Below, in pieces: positions 16,470 through 23,932 of a stretch of 49,788 nucleotides of DNA. A model generated the notes under the pieces. The model made no database searches and had not been told where the DNA came from. It saw nothing but the letters and a program-made list of their open reading frames with translations. Position numbers and translations under genes: made by a program. Every line of letters starts with the position of its first letter. Position 1 is the first letter of the stretch. This DNA comes from Candidatus Gastranaerophilales bacterium (GTDB taxonomy: Bacteria; Cyanobacteriota; Vampirovibrionia; Gastranaerophilales; Gastranaerophilaceae): assembly GCA_944327255.1 (NCBI GenBank), contig CALVHA010000018.1, forward strand, positions 1-49,788, read 5' to 3'.

Positions 16470-17819
16470 TTAATAATTTGCAAATATTGAACGCAAAATA
16501 TATTCTTCCAACATCTTTTTATCTGCAGGCTTTGACTTTGGATCGTTTATCATAATATCAAAAGCATATTCCTGACCTCTCTGAGTTTTAATATATCCAG
16601 CAATGGCACTAACATCAGTCAAAGTTCCTGTTTTTGCCTTAAGATTATCTTTAAAATATAACATTCGGTTCGTCAAAGTTCCAATTCCCGGATATGCCAT
16701 TGAATCTTTATACAATTCAAAATTAGGTAATTTAGATTCAACTACCAGAAAATCTGTCATAAAATCAGCGGTCATAAGATTATTTTTAGAAACTCCACTC
16801 CCGTCAACTATTTTTATTTCTTCAGGTTTCAAACCATATTTACTGCAAAAGTCATTAAACATATTAATTGCAGAGTCAATCGAACCAGTATTATTTACAT
16901 ACTTTCCTCCAGCAACTTTAAATAACGTTTCTGCCATCATATTATCACTTTTTTGTAAAATATCTTTTATAGCATCAGTAACAGGATGTTCAATTGATTT
17001 AATTAAATAAACATTTTTGTCAGGCAATTTTTTCTCTGCAATTTTACCATAATAAGCCATTTTAGATTCACTGATAGAATTTTCAAGTCTTAACCTAAAA
17101 TAGCGTTTCATATTATTAACAGGAATGATTCTATTCGTTAAAGAATGAACAGTACCCTCAATTTGGAGCATATTAGGAGCAATATTAGAGTTGTGCGAAA
17201 TGGTTATATTATTTTCTTTTCCCGTTGTAACCAGATTCATAAAAGTTATCGGATAAAAAACTTCCGGATAAACATTTGCAGGAGAACCTGATGCTGTTGG
17301 AGCAACAATAATTTTCAAAAGATTTCTGTCTAAATTATAAGAACCAAACTTAGGCATAAGAGGATTTAAGTCATCATCCCACTGCCAGCCTTCACCCCAG
17401 TTTACAGAATCAAGAATGTAATCATCAATATATATCATTTTAGGTTCAAGAATATTTTTTGCTTTAGCAGCAGAAAATAGAGTTTCCAAATCCTTGCTTG
17501 ACAAATATGGATCAGCTCCCAATTTCAGATATAAGTCATTATTAGTTGATTTATACAAGGATGTTTTAAATTTATAGTCTTCTCCGAGCGCATACAGAGC
17601 CGCCGCAGAAGTAACAAGTTTTTGAGTTGATGCAGGGTTAACAGGTTTATCTTCATTAAGATTAAAAACTGTTTTGCCTGTTTTTAAATCTTTTACACAA
17701 ACAGAAATTGCACCTTTACTTATATTTGAATCAGCAATGACTTTATTTATACTATCTGCAGCCATGACAGGCGATATCATTAAAAGTACTGAAACTATTG
17801 CAAGAAGGACTTTCTTCAT
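16470..17819 (-). CDS. dacB: D-alanyl-D-alanine carboxypeptidase/endopeptidase, PBP4 type
   Basis: The protein is periplasmic, of the peptidase S13 family, and trims peptidoglycan peptides. With the start at 17819 it has 449 aa and a signal peptide ending in VMAADS. The three active-site motifs are present: SxxK in NPASTQKLVTS (S64, K67), SxN in VDGSGVSKNNLMT, and KTG in KAKTGTLTDVSAIAGY. A GAGGTT lies about 10 nt before the chosen ATG. Alternative in-frame starts upstream (17834, 17891) would spoil the signal peptide. The 3' end of the preceding nitrilase gene overlaps the first 68 bp. It is last in a three-gene envelope operon. Confidence 0.93.
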   Translation of the reverse strand: MKKVLLAIVSVLLMISPVMAADSINKVIADSNISKGAISVCVKDLKTGKTVFNLNEDKPVNPASTQKLVTSAAALYALGEDYKFKTSLYKSTNNDLYLKLGADPYLSSKDLETLFSAAKAKNILEPKMIYIDDYILDSVNWGEGWQWDDDLNPLMPKFGSYNLDRNLLKIIVAPTASGSPANVYPEVFYPITFMNLVTTGKENNITISHNSNIAPNMLQIEGTVHSLTNRIIPVNNMKRYFRLRLENSISESKMAYYGKIAEKKLPDKNVYLIKSIEHPVTDAIKDILQKSDNMMAETLFKVAGGKYVNNTGSIDSAINMFNDFCSKYGLKPEEIKIVDGSGVSKNNLMTADFMTDFLVVESKLPNFELYKDSMAYPGIGTLTNRMLYFKDNLKAKTGTLTDVSAIAGYIKTQRGQEYAFDIMINDPKSKPADKKMLEEYILRSIFANY

Positions 17820-18639
17820 AAGATTTAACCTCATAACTTTCTTTAATATCATTAAGTATAGTACAAGAATTTCTATATTCATACATATCATTAAAATTTA
17901 TTTCAGAGGTCATTAATCCCTCTCTCTGGTCTTTAATTTCAGCTATAGTCTCTCCCACAAAATCTAAAATTCTGGAATGACCTATATTCCATTCATTATT
18001 TTTTATTATACCCGATTGAGTTACTGCAACCATATAAGCCTGATTTTCAATAGCTCTTGCACGAGTTAAGGCCTCCCATGGAATAGGCTTTTTAAGCCCC
18101 CATGCAGCCATATTAACCAACAAATCAGCTCCTGCATATCTATATGATCTGTATATTTCCGGAAATCTTATATCATAGCATATCGTAAGCCCTATTTTAA
18201 CATTATCAAGCTCTACCATAACAGGAGAATTCCCAGAAGTTATATAACTGCCTTCCGCACATCCGCAATATGAATATAAATGCATTTTAGAATATGTTGC
18301 AACAACTTTTCCCTCTCGATTTATAACAGGGCAGGTATTATAAAAATTTCCATCAGTTGATTTTTCAATAAAGCTCCCACCCAGAATATTGATATTATAA
18401 TCCTTTGCAATAGATGATAACAAACGTATAGTATCACTGTTTTCAATAACTTCCGCACAAGAAACAAAATCTTCGCAAGACCAGCCCACAGTCCAAACTT
18501 CAGGTAAAATCAGAAAATCTACACCATCCTCTAATTCTTTAGAAATAATACGTTGGACCTTATCATAATTAGCCCTTCTATCACCTATTTCTGAACACAT
18601 TTGAAGTGCCGAAATTTTTACTTGTTTATTTTGTCCCAT
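17752..18639 (-). CDS. Nitrilase-superfamily carbon-nitrogen hydrolase
   Basis: The Glu-Lys-Cys triad of the superfamily is present: E47 in LILPEVWTVGWS, K118 in TYSKMHLYS, and C154 in GLTICYDIRFPE. Members hydrolyse amides such as omega-amidase substrates or N-carbamoyl compounds. The SYCGCAEG insert and GLTICYDIRFPE fit omega-amidase/YafV-like or putative amidase branches, but the substrate cannot be fixed. It begins 22 bp inside the acyltransferase gene without its own Shine-Dalgarno site, so coupling is likely. The conserved fold seems to end near KESYEV. About 25 further residues are read through the start of dacB in another frame, suggesting a lost stop codon. Confidence 0.88.
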   Translation of the reverse strand: MGQNKQVKISALQMCSEIGDRRANYDKVQRIISKELEDGVDFLILPEVWTVGWSCEDFVSCAEVIENSDTIRLLSSIAKDYNINILGGSFIEKSTDGNFYNTCPVINREGKVVATYSKMHLYSYCGCAEGSYITSGNSPVMVELDNVKIGLTICYDIRFPEIYRSYRYAGADLLVNMAAWGLKKPIPWEALTRARAIENQAYMVAVTQSGIIKNNEWNIGHSRILDFVGETIAEIKDQREGLMTSEINFNDMYEYRNSCTILNDIKESYEVKSYEESPSCNSFSTFNDIACHGCR

Positions 18640-19301
18640 AACTTATTTTTTTTAGCCTCTTTATAAACATCAGGCAGGCTATTTTGAATATCTTCCAAAG
18701 CTGCCTTTATTTGATTTCTGATATCCACTTCATTATCTTGTGGTAAATCCTTCGGCACATAAATAGGTTCTCCGTATAGATTCACAATTTTAGCGTCTCC
18801 GAAAGGTGCAGTCATTTTATCCCAAGAAGGCAAGTTAATAAAATTCCACTGCGGAGAATACCATCCCATAGGAACAATAGGGACTCCTGACATCTTCGCA
18901 AGACGAACAGCACCATTCTTTACACTATGTAGAGGCCCATTTGGACCATCAACCATAATAGCCACACTTTCGCCAGCTTCAAGGCGCTCAACCATTTTAA
19001 GAGTACTTTCTATAGCCCCTCTTTTCCCTGTAGAACCCCTTACAGTTTTAAACCCCATACTTTCACACGCATATGCAACCATCCCGCCATCAAAAGACGT
19101 ACTAATAAGAACACTCAAATGAGCTTTATCCTCAATTCCATAAACACAAAACTGATCTGCATGCCACATTACGTAAATACAAGATTTCAAATTAGGATTA
19201 TTAATATTAACGATATGAGTAAAGTATTTTTGTAGTTGCATATAACCACTGATTACTTTTTTCAGCACTATAACATTTTTATCATTAATTAATCTGACCA
19301 T
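18618..19301 (-). CDS. Lysophospholipid acyltransferase-like protein (DUF374)
   Basis: The 227-aa protein has the DUF374 pattern related to lauroyl/lysophospholipid acyltransferases. YVMWHADQF carries the catalytic-type histidine. RGSTGKRGAIESTLKMV follows, then VAIMVDGPNGPLHSVKNGAV and GVPIVPMGWY. It probably acylates a lipid at the inner membrane, and lipid A or phospholipid precursors are both possible. The frame extends upstream to 19433, but the promoter lies inside that extension. The ATG at 19301 is 6 nt from a TGG-TATAAT and begins MVRLINDK. No Shine-Dalgarno site is present, so the mRNA is predicted leaderless. It is first in the operon with the nitrilase-like gene and dacB. Confidence 0.85.
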   Translation of the reverse strand: MVRLINDKNVIVLKKVISGYMQLQKYFTHIVNINNPNLKSCIYVMWHADQFCVYGIEDKAHLSVLISTSFDGGMVAYACESMGFKTVRGSTGKRGAIESTLKMVERLEAGESVAIMVDGPNGPLHSVKNGAVRLAKMSGVPIVPMGWYSPQWNFINLPSWDKMTAPFGDAKIVNLYGEPIYVPKDLPQDNEVDIRNQIKAALEDIQNSLPDVYKEAKKNKLWDKINK

Positions 19302-19307
19302 GTGTGA

Positions 19308-19336
19308 ATTATACCACAAACACAACCTGCAAGCAA
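19308..19336 (-). promoter_or_regulatory. Promoter of the acyltransferase operon, predicted leaderless
   Basis: Minus-strand TTGCTT (19331-19336), a 17-nt spacer, and an extended TGG-TATAAT (-10 at 19308-19313) end exactly 6 nt before the ATG at 19301. The intervening TTCACAC-like bases contain no Shine-Dalgarno site. Confidence 0.7.
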
Positions 19337-19359
19337 GATATTTACTACCTTTAGTGGAC

Positions 19360-19387
19360 TTGCACAAAATCTTTTTTGCGATATAAT
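19360..19387 (+). promoter_or_regulatory. Promoter of tig-clpP-clpX
   Basis: TTGCAC (19360-19365) and TATAAT (19382-19387) are 16 nt apart. Transcription from about 19394 gives a leader of about 34 nt with AAAGGA before the ATG. It is divergent from the acyltransferase promoter, with about 20 bp between the two -35 boxes. Confidence 0.65.
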
Positions 19388-19427
19388 TTGAAAAGATATG
19401 ATACAAAAATTGTAAAGGAAAATATTT

Positions 19428-20762
19428 ATGCAAGTTACACTAGAAAATGAAAAAGAAAATGTAGTAAAATTAAACATCACAGTCCCGGCAAAAGATGCAG
19501 CTGATGCATATAATCAAGCAGTAAAAAGAATTTCACAATATGTAAATATAGACGGGTTCAGAAAAGGTAAAGCTCCAAGGCAAGTTGTTGAAAACAGAGT
19601 CGGAGTAGAAAGAATTAAACAAGAAGCACTTGAGGGTTTAATGCCACGTGTTATCAGTAAAGCTATTGATGAAAATAAATTAGATGTTATTACCCAGCCT
19701 TATATCACATCTTATGAATATAATGTCGGTGAAGATTTAAAAGTTACAGCAAAAGTTGAAACAAGACCTGAAGTTACTCTTGGAGACTATAAAGGCTTAA
19801 CTGTAGAAGTAGCCGATTCTCCTGTTCCAGAAGATTCTATGGAAAAAGCACTTGAAGGTCTTAGAAACCAACATGCCGAAAACAAAATTATAACTGATAG
19901 AGCAACTGTCGAAACTGATATCGTAAAAATTGATTTTGACGGATATGTTAACGGTGAAAAGATAAAAGGTGGGGAAGCTAAAAATTATCCGCTTGATTTG
20001 GCACACTCAAACTTCATTCCAGGATTTGCAGAACAGTTGGTTGGAAAAAACTTAAATGAAGAATTTGATATTGAAGTAACATTCCCTGAGGACTATCACG
20101 ATGAAAGCCTTAAAGGTCAAAAGGCAACTTTCAAAATAAAAATTAATGAAATCAGTGAAAAAATTCTTCCAGAGTTAACAGATGAATTTGTCCAAAAAGT
20201 AGGTCCGTTCAAGACAATTGATGAACTTAAAGCCGATATCCAAAAATATCTTGACGAAGCCAGAGAAAATACAAACAAAAACAATTCAGAAAACGAAGTA
20301 TTTAAAAAAGTAATAGAAAATGCAAAAGTTGATATTCCTGAATCTATGATTGAAAGAGAAGCTCAATCTTTAATTGCAGAATACAAAAATAGATTGGCTG
20401 CTCAGGGTTTGAACTGGGATATGGTTGCAAAGGCTCAAGGCGAAGATGAATTACTTAAAAGTATTCATGAAGATGCTAAAACAAGAATTAAAAATTCTCT
20501 TGTAATTGATAAAATTGCAAAAGTCGAAAATATCAGCCTTGACAGAACTGATTTAGATAAAAAATTCGCAGAGTTGAGTACAGCATACAGAATATCTCAA
20601 CAAGATTTGTATAAACAAATCGGCAAAAATCCTGAAATTTTATCTTCACTTTCTCAACAAGCTATGAATGATAAAGTTCGTGATTTCTTGCTTCAAAATA
20701 ATAAAGTAGAGCTTACAGCTCCTAAAAAAGAGAAAAAAGCTAAGAAAGTTGAAGAAAAATAA
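19428..20762 (+). CDS. tig: Trigger factor, ribosome-associated chaperone and prolyl isomerase
   Basis: Trigger factor binds nascent chains at the ribosome exit. The ribosome-binding signature GFRKGKAPRQVVENRVG lies at residues about 43-59. The FKBP-type PPIase domain is about 150-240 (IKIDFDGYVNGEKIKGG, then FIPGFAEQLVGKN). The helical C-terminal arms run to 444, ending in a lysine-rich tail. AAAGGA precedes the ATG. It is the first gene of tig-clpP-clpX, a gene order conserved across many bacteria that links folding to degradation. Confidence 0.97.
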   Translation: MQVTLENEKENVVKLNITVPAKDAADAYNQAVKRISQYVNIDGFRKGKAPRQVVENRVGVERIKQEALEGLMPRVISKAIDENKLDVITQPYITSYEYNVGEDLKVTAKVETRPEVTLGDYKGLTVEVADSPVPEDSMEKALEGLRNQHAENKIITDRATVETDIVKIDFDGYVNGEKIKGGEAKNYPLDLAHSNFIPGFAEQLVGKNLNEEFDIEVTFPEDYHDESLKGQKATFKIKINEISEKILPELTDEFVQKVGPFKTIDELKADIQKYLDEARENTNKNNSENEVFKKVIENAKVDIPESMIEREAQSLIAEYKNRLAAQGLNWDMVAKAQGEDELLKSIHEDAKTRIKNSLVIDKIAKVENISLDRTDLDKKFAELSTAYRISQQDLYKQIGKNPEILSSLSQQAMNDKVRDFLLQNNKVELTAPKKEKKAKKVEEK

Positions 20763-20799
20763 TAATATTCGTATAATGAAATAAGAAAGGGAAAATAAT

Positions 20800-21390
20800 A
20801 TGAGTTTTGTACCTGTAGTAATAGAACAATCAAGTAGAGGCGAACGCTCTTTTGATATATTTTCAAGATTATTAAGAGAAAGAATAATATTCTTGGGAAC
20901 TCCGATTGATGATATGGTAGCCAACTTGGTAGTTGCACAGTTACTGTTATTAGATAGCGAAAATCCTGAAAAAGATATTATGTTATATATAAACAGTCCT
21001 GGAGGAAGTGTTACAGCAGGTTTTGCAATTTATGATACAATGCAACACATAAGAGCAGATGTTTCAACAATTTGTCTTGGACAGGCTGCTTCAATGGGTG
21101 CATTTTTGTTATCATCAGGTGCAAAAGGGAAGAGAATGGCTCTTCCACACTCTCGTGTTTTAATCCACCAGCCACTCGGAGGAGCTCAAGGTCAGGCAAC
21201 TGATATTGAAATCCAAGCAGCGGAAATTATTCGAATTAAAAAATCATTAAACGAAATCCTTGCTTCTAACACAGGTCAATCTTTGAAAAAGATTGAAAAA
21301 GATACAGATCGTGATTATATCATGACTCCAGCTGAAGCTTTAGAGTATGGTATGATTGATAAAGTTGTATCCAGAGATGCTATCAAGTAG
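20800..21390 (+). CDS. clpP: ATP-dependent Clp protease proteolytic subunit
   Basis: This 196-aa serine protease forms the tetradecameric barrel that degrades substrates unfolded by ClpX. The catalytic triad is visible: Ser in [11 protein letters not shown], His in [14 protein letters not shown], and Asp in [10 protein letters not shown]. The processing-type N-terminus [20 protein letters not shown] is typical. AAAGGGA precedes the ATG. clpX follows 27 bp downstream. Confidence 0.98.
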   Translation: MSFVPVVIEQSSRGERSFDIFSRLLRERIIFLGTPIDDMVANLVVAQLLLLDSENPEKDIMLYINSPGGSVTAGFAIYDTMQHIRADVSTICLGQAASMGAFLLSSGAKGKRMALPHSRVLIHQPLGGAQGQATDIEIQAAEIIRIKKSLNEILASNTGQSLKKIEKDTDRDYIMTPAEALEYGMIDKVVSRDAIK

Positions 21391-21417
21391 GATTTCATAA
21401 TAGGAGAAATTAATATT

Positions 21418-22722
21418 ATGCCAAAGCATGATGACAGCAGATTAAAATGTTCCTTTTGCGGAAAATCTCAAGATCAGGTAAAAAAATTAATTGCCGGTCC
21501 TGAAGTTTACATCTGCGACGAATGTGTAGAACTTTGTAATGAAATTCTTGATGAAGAATTTTTCGAAAATAAAGATAAAGAAGGCGAAGGCGCTGAGGAT
21601 AAAAAGGAAGAAAAACCTATTCCAAAACCTCATGAGATTAAGGCATACCTTGATCAATATATTATAGGTCAGGATGACGCAAAGAAAGTGCTTTCAGTTG
21701 CTGTTTACAACCATTACAAACGTTTAAAACACAACAAAAGTGCTGATTTAAAAAACAATGTAGAAATACAAAAGTCAAATATTTTGCTTGTCGGTCCGAC
21801 TGGTTCCGGTAAAACTTTACTGGCGCAAACGTTGGCAAAAATGCTTGATGTACCTTTTGCAGTAGCAGACGCGACTACATTAACTGAAGCCGGTTATGTT
21901 GGTGATGATGTCGAAAATATCCTTTTAAGACTTTATCAGAATGCGGACTTCGACTCTGCAAAAGCAGAAAGAGGTATTATTTATATAGATGAAATTGATA
22001 AAATTTCAAGAAAATCAGAAAATACTTCTATTACAAGAGATGTGTCCGGGGAAGGAGTTCAGCAGGCATTATTAAAAATGATTGAAGGAACAGTGGCTCA
22101 TGTTCCGCCACAGGGAGGAAGAAAGCATCCTCATCAGGAATTTATTGAAGTTGATACTAGCAATATCCTCTTTATCGTTGGTGGAGCATTTGTAGGTTTA
22201 GAAAAAATTATTGAAAGACGTGCTGATGTTGGATCAACTGTAGGATTCGGAGCAAAAGCAGCTATGTCACAGGCTGAAAAAGATGCAAATGCTGCTAAAT
22301 TATTAAAGAAACTTCAGCCTGAAGATTTGTTGAAATTTGGCTTAATACCTGAATTTATTGGTAGAATTCCTACATATGCTGTTCTTGATCCGCTAAATGA
22401 AAAAACATTAAAAATGATTTTAACAGAACCTAAGAATGCAGTATTGAAACAATACAAATGTCTGCTTGAAATGGACGGAGTTGATCTGGAATTTGAACCT
22501 GATGCTGTTGATTTGATAGCTCAGGAAGCTTTGAAACGGAAAACCGGAGCAAGAGCACTACGTTCAATTGTTGAAGAAATCATGTTGGATGTTATGTACG
22601 ATGTACCGTCTAAAGAACATGCAGATAAGATTGTAATTACAGCTGATATGGTTAAAAACAGAAAGTGCGCAGAACTTATACCGCTTCCGAAAAAGGATGA
22701 CAGCAAAGAAATTTCTGCATAA
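21418..22722 (+). CDS. clpX: ATP-dependent Clp protease ATP-binding subunit ClpX
   Basis: ClpX unfolds tagged proteins and feeds them to ClpP. The 434-aa protein has the N-terminal zinc finger (CSFCGK...CDEC, about residues 11-40), Walker A GPTGSGKT near 127, Walker [10 protein letters not shown] near 190, the pore and IGF-loop regions, and the sensor-2 GARALRS. AGGAGA precedes the ATG. It is last in the tig-clpP-clpX operon and is followed within 20 nt by a strong terminator. Confidence 0.98.
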   Translation: MPKHDDSRLKCSFCGKSQDQVKKLIAGPEVYICDECVELCNEILDEEFFENKDKEGEGAEDKKEEKPIPKPHEIKAYLDQYIIGQDDAKKVLSVAVYNHYKRLKHNKSADLKNNVEIQKSNILLVGPTGSGKTLLAQTLAKMLDVPFAVADATTLTEAGYVGDDVENILLRLYQNADFDSAKAERGIIYIDEIDKISRKSENTSITRDVSGEGVQQALLKMIEGTVAHVPPQGGRKHPHQEFIEVDTSNILFIVGGAFVGLEKIIERRADVGSTVGFGAKAAMSQAEKDANAAKLLKKLQPEDLLKFGLIPEFIGRIPTYAVLDPLNEKTLKMILTEPKNAVLKQYKCLLEMDGVDLEFEPDAVDLIAQEALKRKTGARALRSIVEEIMLDVMYDVPSKEHADKIVITADMVKNRKCAELIPLPKKDDSKEISA

Positions 22723-22739
22723 TTATATATAATACAAAC

Positions 22740-22766
22740 AGAGAACCCCTTAATAAGGGGTTCTCT
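22740..22766 (+). terminator. Rho-independent terminator of the tig-clpPX operon
   Basis: AGAGAACCCCTT/AAGGGGTTCTCT forms a perfect 12-bp stem with a 3-nt loop. The following TAATATTT is only moderately U-rich. Confidence 0.8.
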
Positions 22767-22854
22767 TAATATTTCTACAAATTTTGCCGAAGATTTAACA
22801 AAACTTGCTGTATTTTTGTTTTTATATAAGTAATACAAGGTAGAAGGCAGGAAT

Positions 22855-23847
22855 ATGAGTGTTTTAAAAATATTAAATTTTACGGCAGACTCATCATTAC
22901 TAAATAAATTTAAAAACCAGCAGAGTACACAGCAAATAGCACAAGAAGCTGCCCAGCAAACAGCATCCCAAATTCAGCAGACAAATCCTCTGCAGCAAAC
23001 ATCTCAATCTGAACAACAGGAACAAACACCGGAAAATAAAAATAACCATATTACAAGAAATATAAGTATCGGTGTTGGTGCAGTTTTAGCTCTGATTACA
23101 TTAGGAGTTACCGGACGAAAAGGATACTTGGGCAAAGGAATACAAAAATTTCTTGGCGGAGCTGAAAAGAAAAGCAAGAATATAACAGATGATGTAATTA
23201 CCCATTCTGAAACAAGAAGCAGCAAACCCGGCTCAAGTAATATACCGGAAGCCGAATTAGTAAAATTCAGGAATAATATCAATGCACAGCTTGACAGAAC
23301 AGTTCCGAATATTACGGAGCCGTTGCGAATAGAAGTTCCAAAACTTCCGGAAAATTTGGAAGAATTTAAAAAACTTGCAAAAGAAGCAAAAAATCCAGGC
23401 ATTACAAGCGTAGAACACAATGGAACCAGATTTAATATCATGAAAGACAAGGATAATAATTTATTGAGTTTAATTAGTGATGAACGCCTTCTTGTTTTTG
23501 AGCCCGAAACCGGACAACTTAAATTGGATAACATTCGCACCAGAGATTTAACTATCTGGTACGAAAATAATAAAATCCAGTATATAACAAAAAAAGTTGG
23601 CAAAAACTCTTGGTTTTATACCGAAAAAGGCGAGTTAACTACTTTAAGACAAGCTTATATTGCAAACGGCAAAAGTATAGAAAAATGTTCAAGTATCTCA
23701 CCAGACGGATACATCAATGGAATAGCACATATTAATAGAGCCGATAAGATAAGGATAAAAGATGATTTTTATGATAATAACGGGCACCTAATAGGCGAAA
23801 ATTTCTATGATGATGCAGGCAAAATGGTTGATTCCATAGAATATTAA
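22855..23847 (+). CDS. Unrecognised 330-aa protein with one membrane segment and MORN-like tail
   Basis: I do not recognise it as a named family. The N-terminal 65 residues are glutamine-rich and disordered. One membrane helix or hydrophobic segment follows (about 70-88, SIGVGAVLALITLGVTG). A charged middle leads to a C-terminal beta-rich part (about 180-330) whose last 60 residues contain YINGIAHINR and YDNNGHLIGENFYDDAGKM. This looks like the antitoxin/MORN-type YDxxGxLI repeat. A purine-rich ribosome site (AGAAGGCAGGA) precedes the ATG. It stands alone between the clpX terminator and polA. It may be a membrane-anchored surface or storage protein; the role is unknown. Confidence 0.7.
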   Translation: MSVLKILNFTADSSLLNKFKNQQSTQQIAQEAAQQTASQIQQTNPLQQTSQSEQQEQTPENKNNHITRNISIGVGAVLALITLGVTGRKGYLGKGIQKFLGGAEKKSKNITDDVITHSETRSSKPGSSNIPEAELVKFRNNINAQLDRTVPNITEPLRIEVPKLPENLEEFKKLAKEAKNPGITSVEHNGTRFNIMKDKDNNLLSLISDERLLVFEPETGQLKLDNIRTRDLTIWYENNKIQYITKKVGKNSWFYTEKGELTTLRQAYIANGKSIEKCSSISPDGYINGIAHINRADKIRIKDDFYDNNGHLIGENFYDDAGKMVDSIEY

Positions 23848-23897
23848 TCGAATTAATATCCAAAAAATAAAAATTTCTCTTTTATATGTAACAATTC

Positions 23898-23926
23898 TTG
23901 ATAAAAACTGTTTTTTATGAAAAAAT
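23898..23926 (+). promoter_or_regulatory. Candidate promoter of polA, predicted leaderless
   Basis: TTGATA (23898-23903), a 17-nt spacer, then TGA-AAAAAT (-10 at 23921-23926) end 6 nt before the ATG at 23933. There is no Shine-Dalgarno site. The -10 matches consensus at only four positions, so this is the weakest member of the set. Confidence 0.4.
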
Positions 23927-23932
23927 ATTTTT

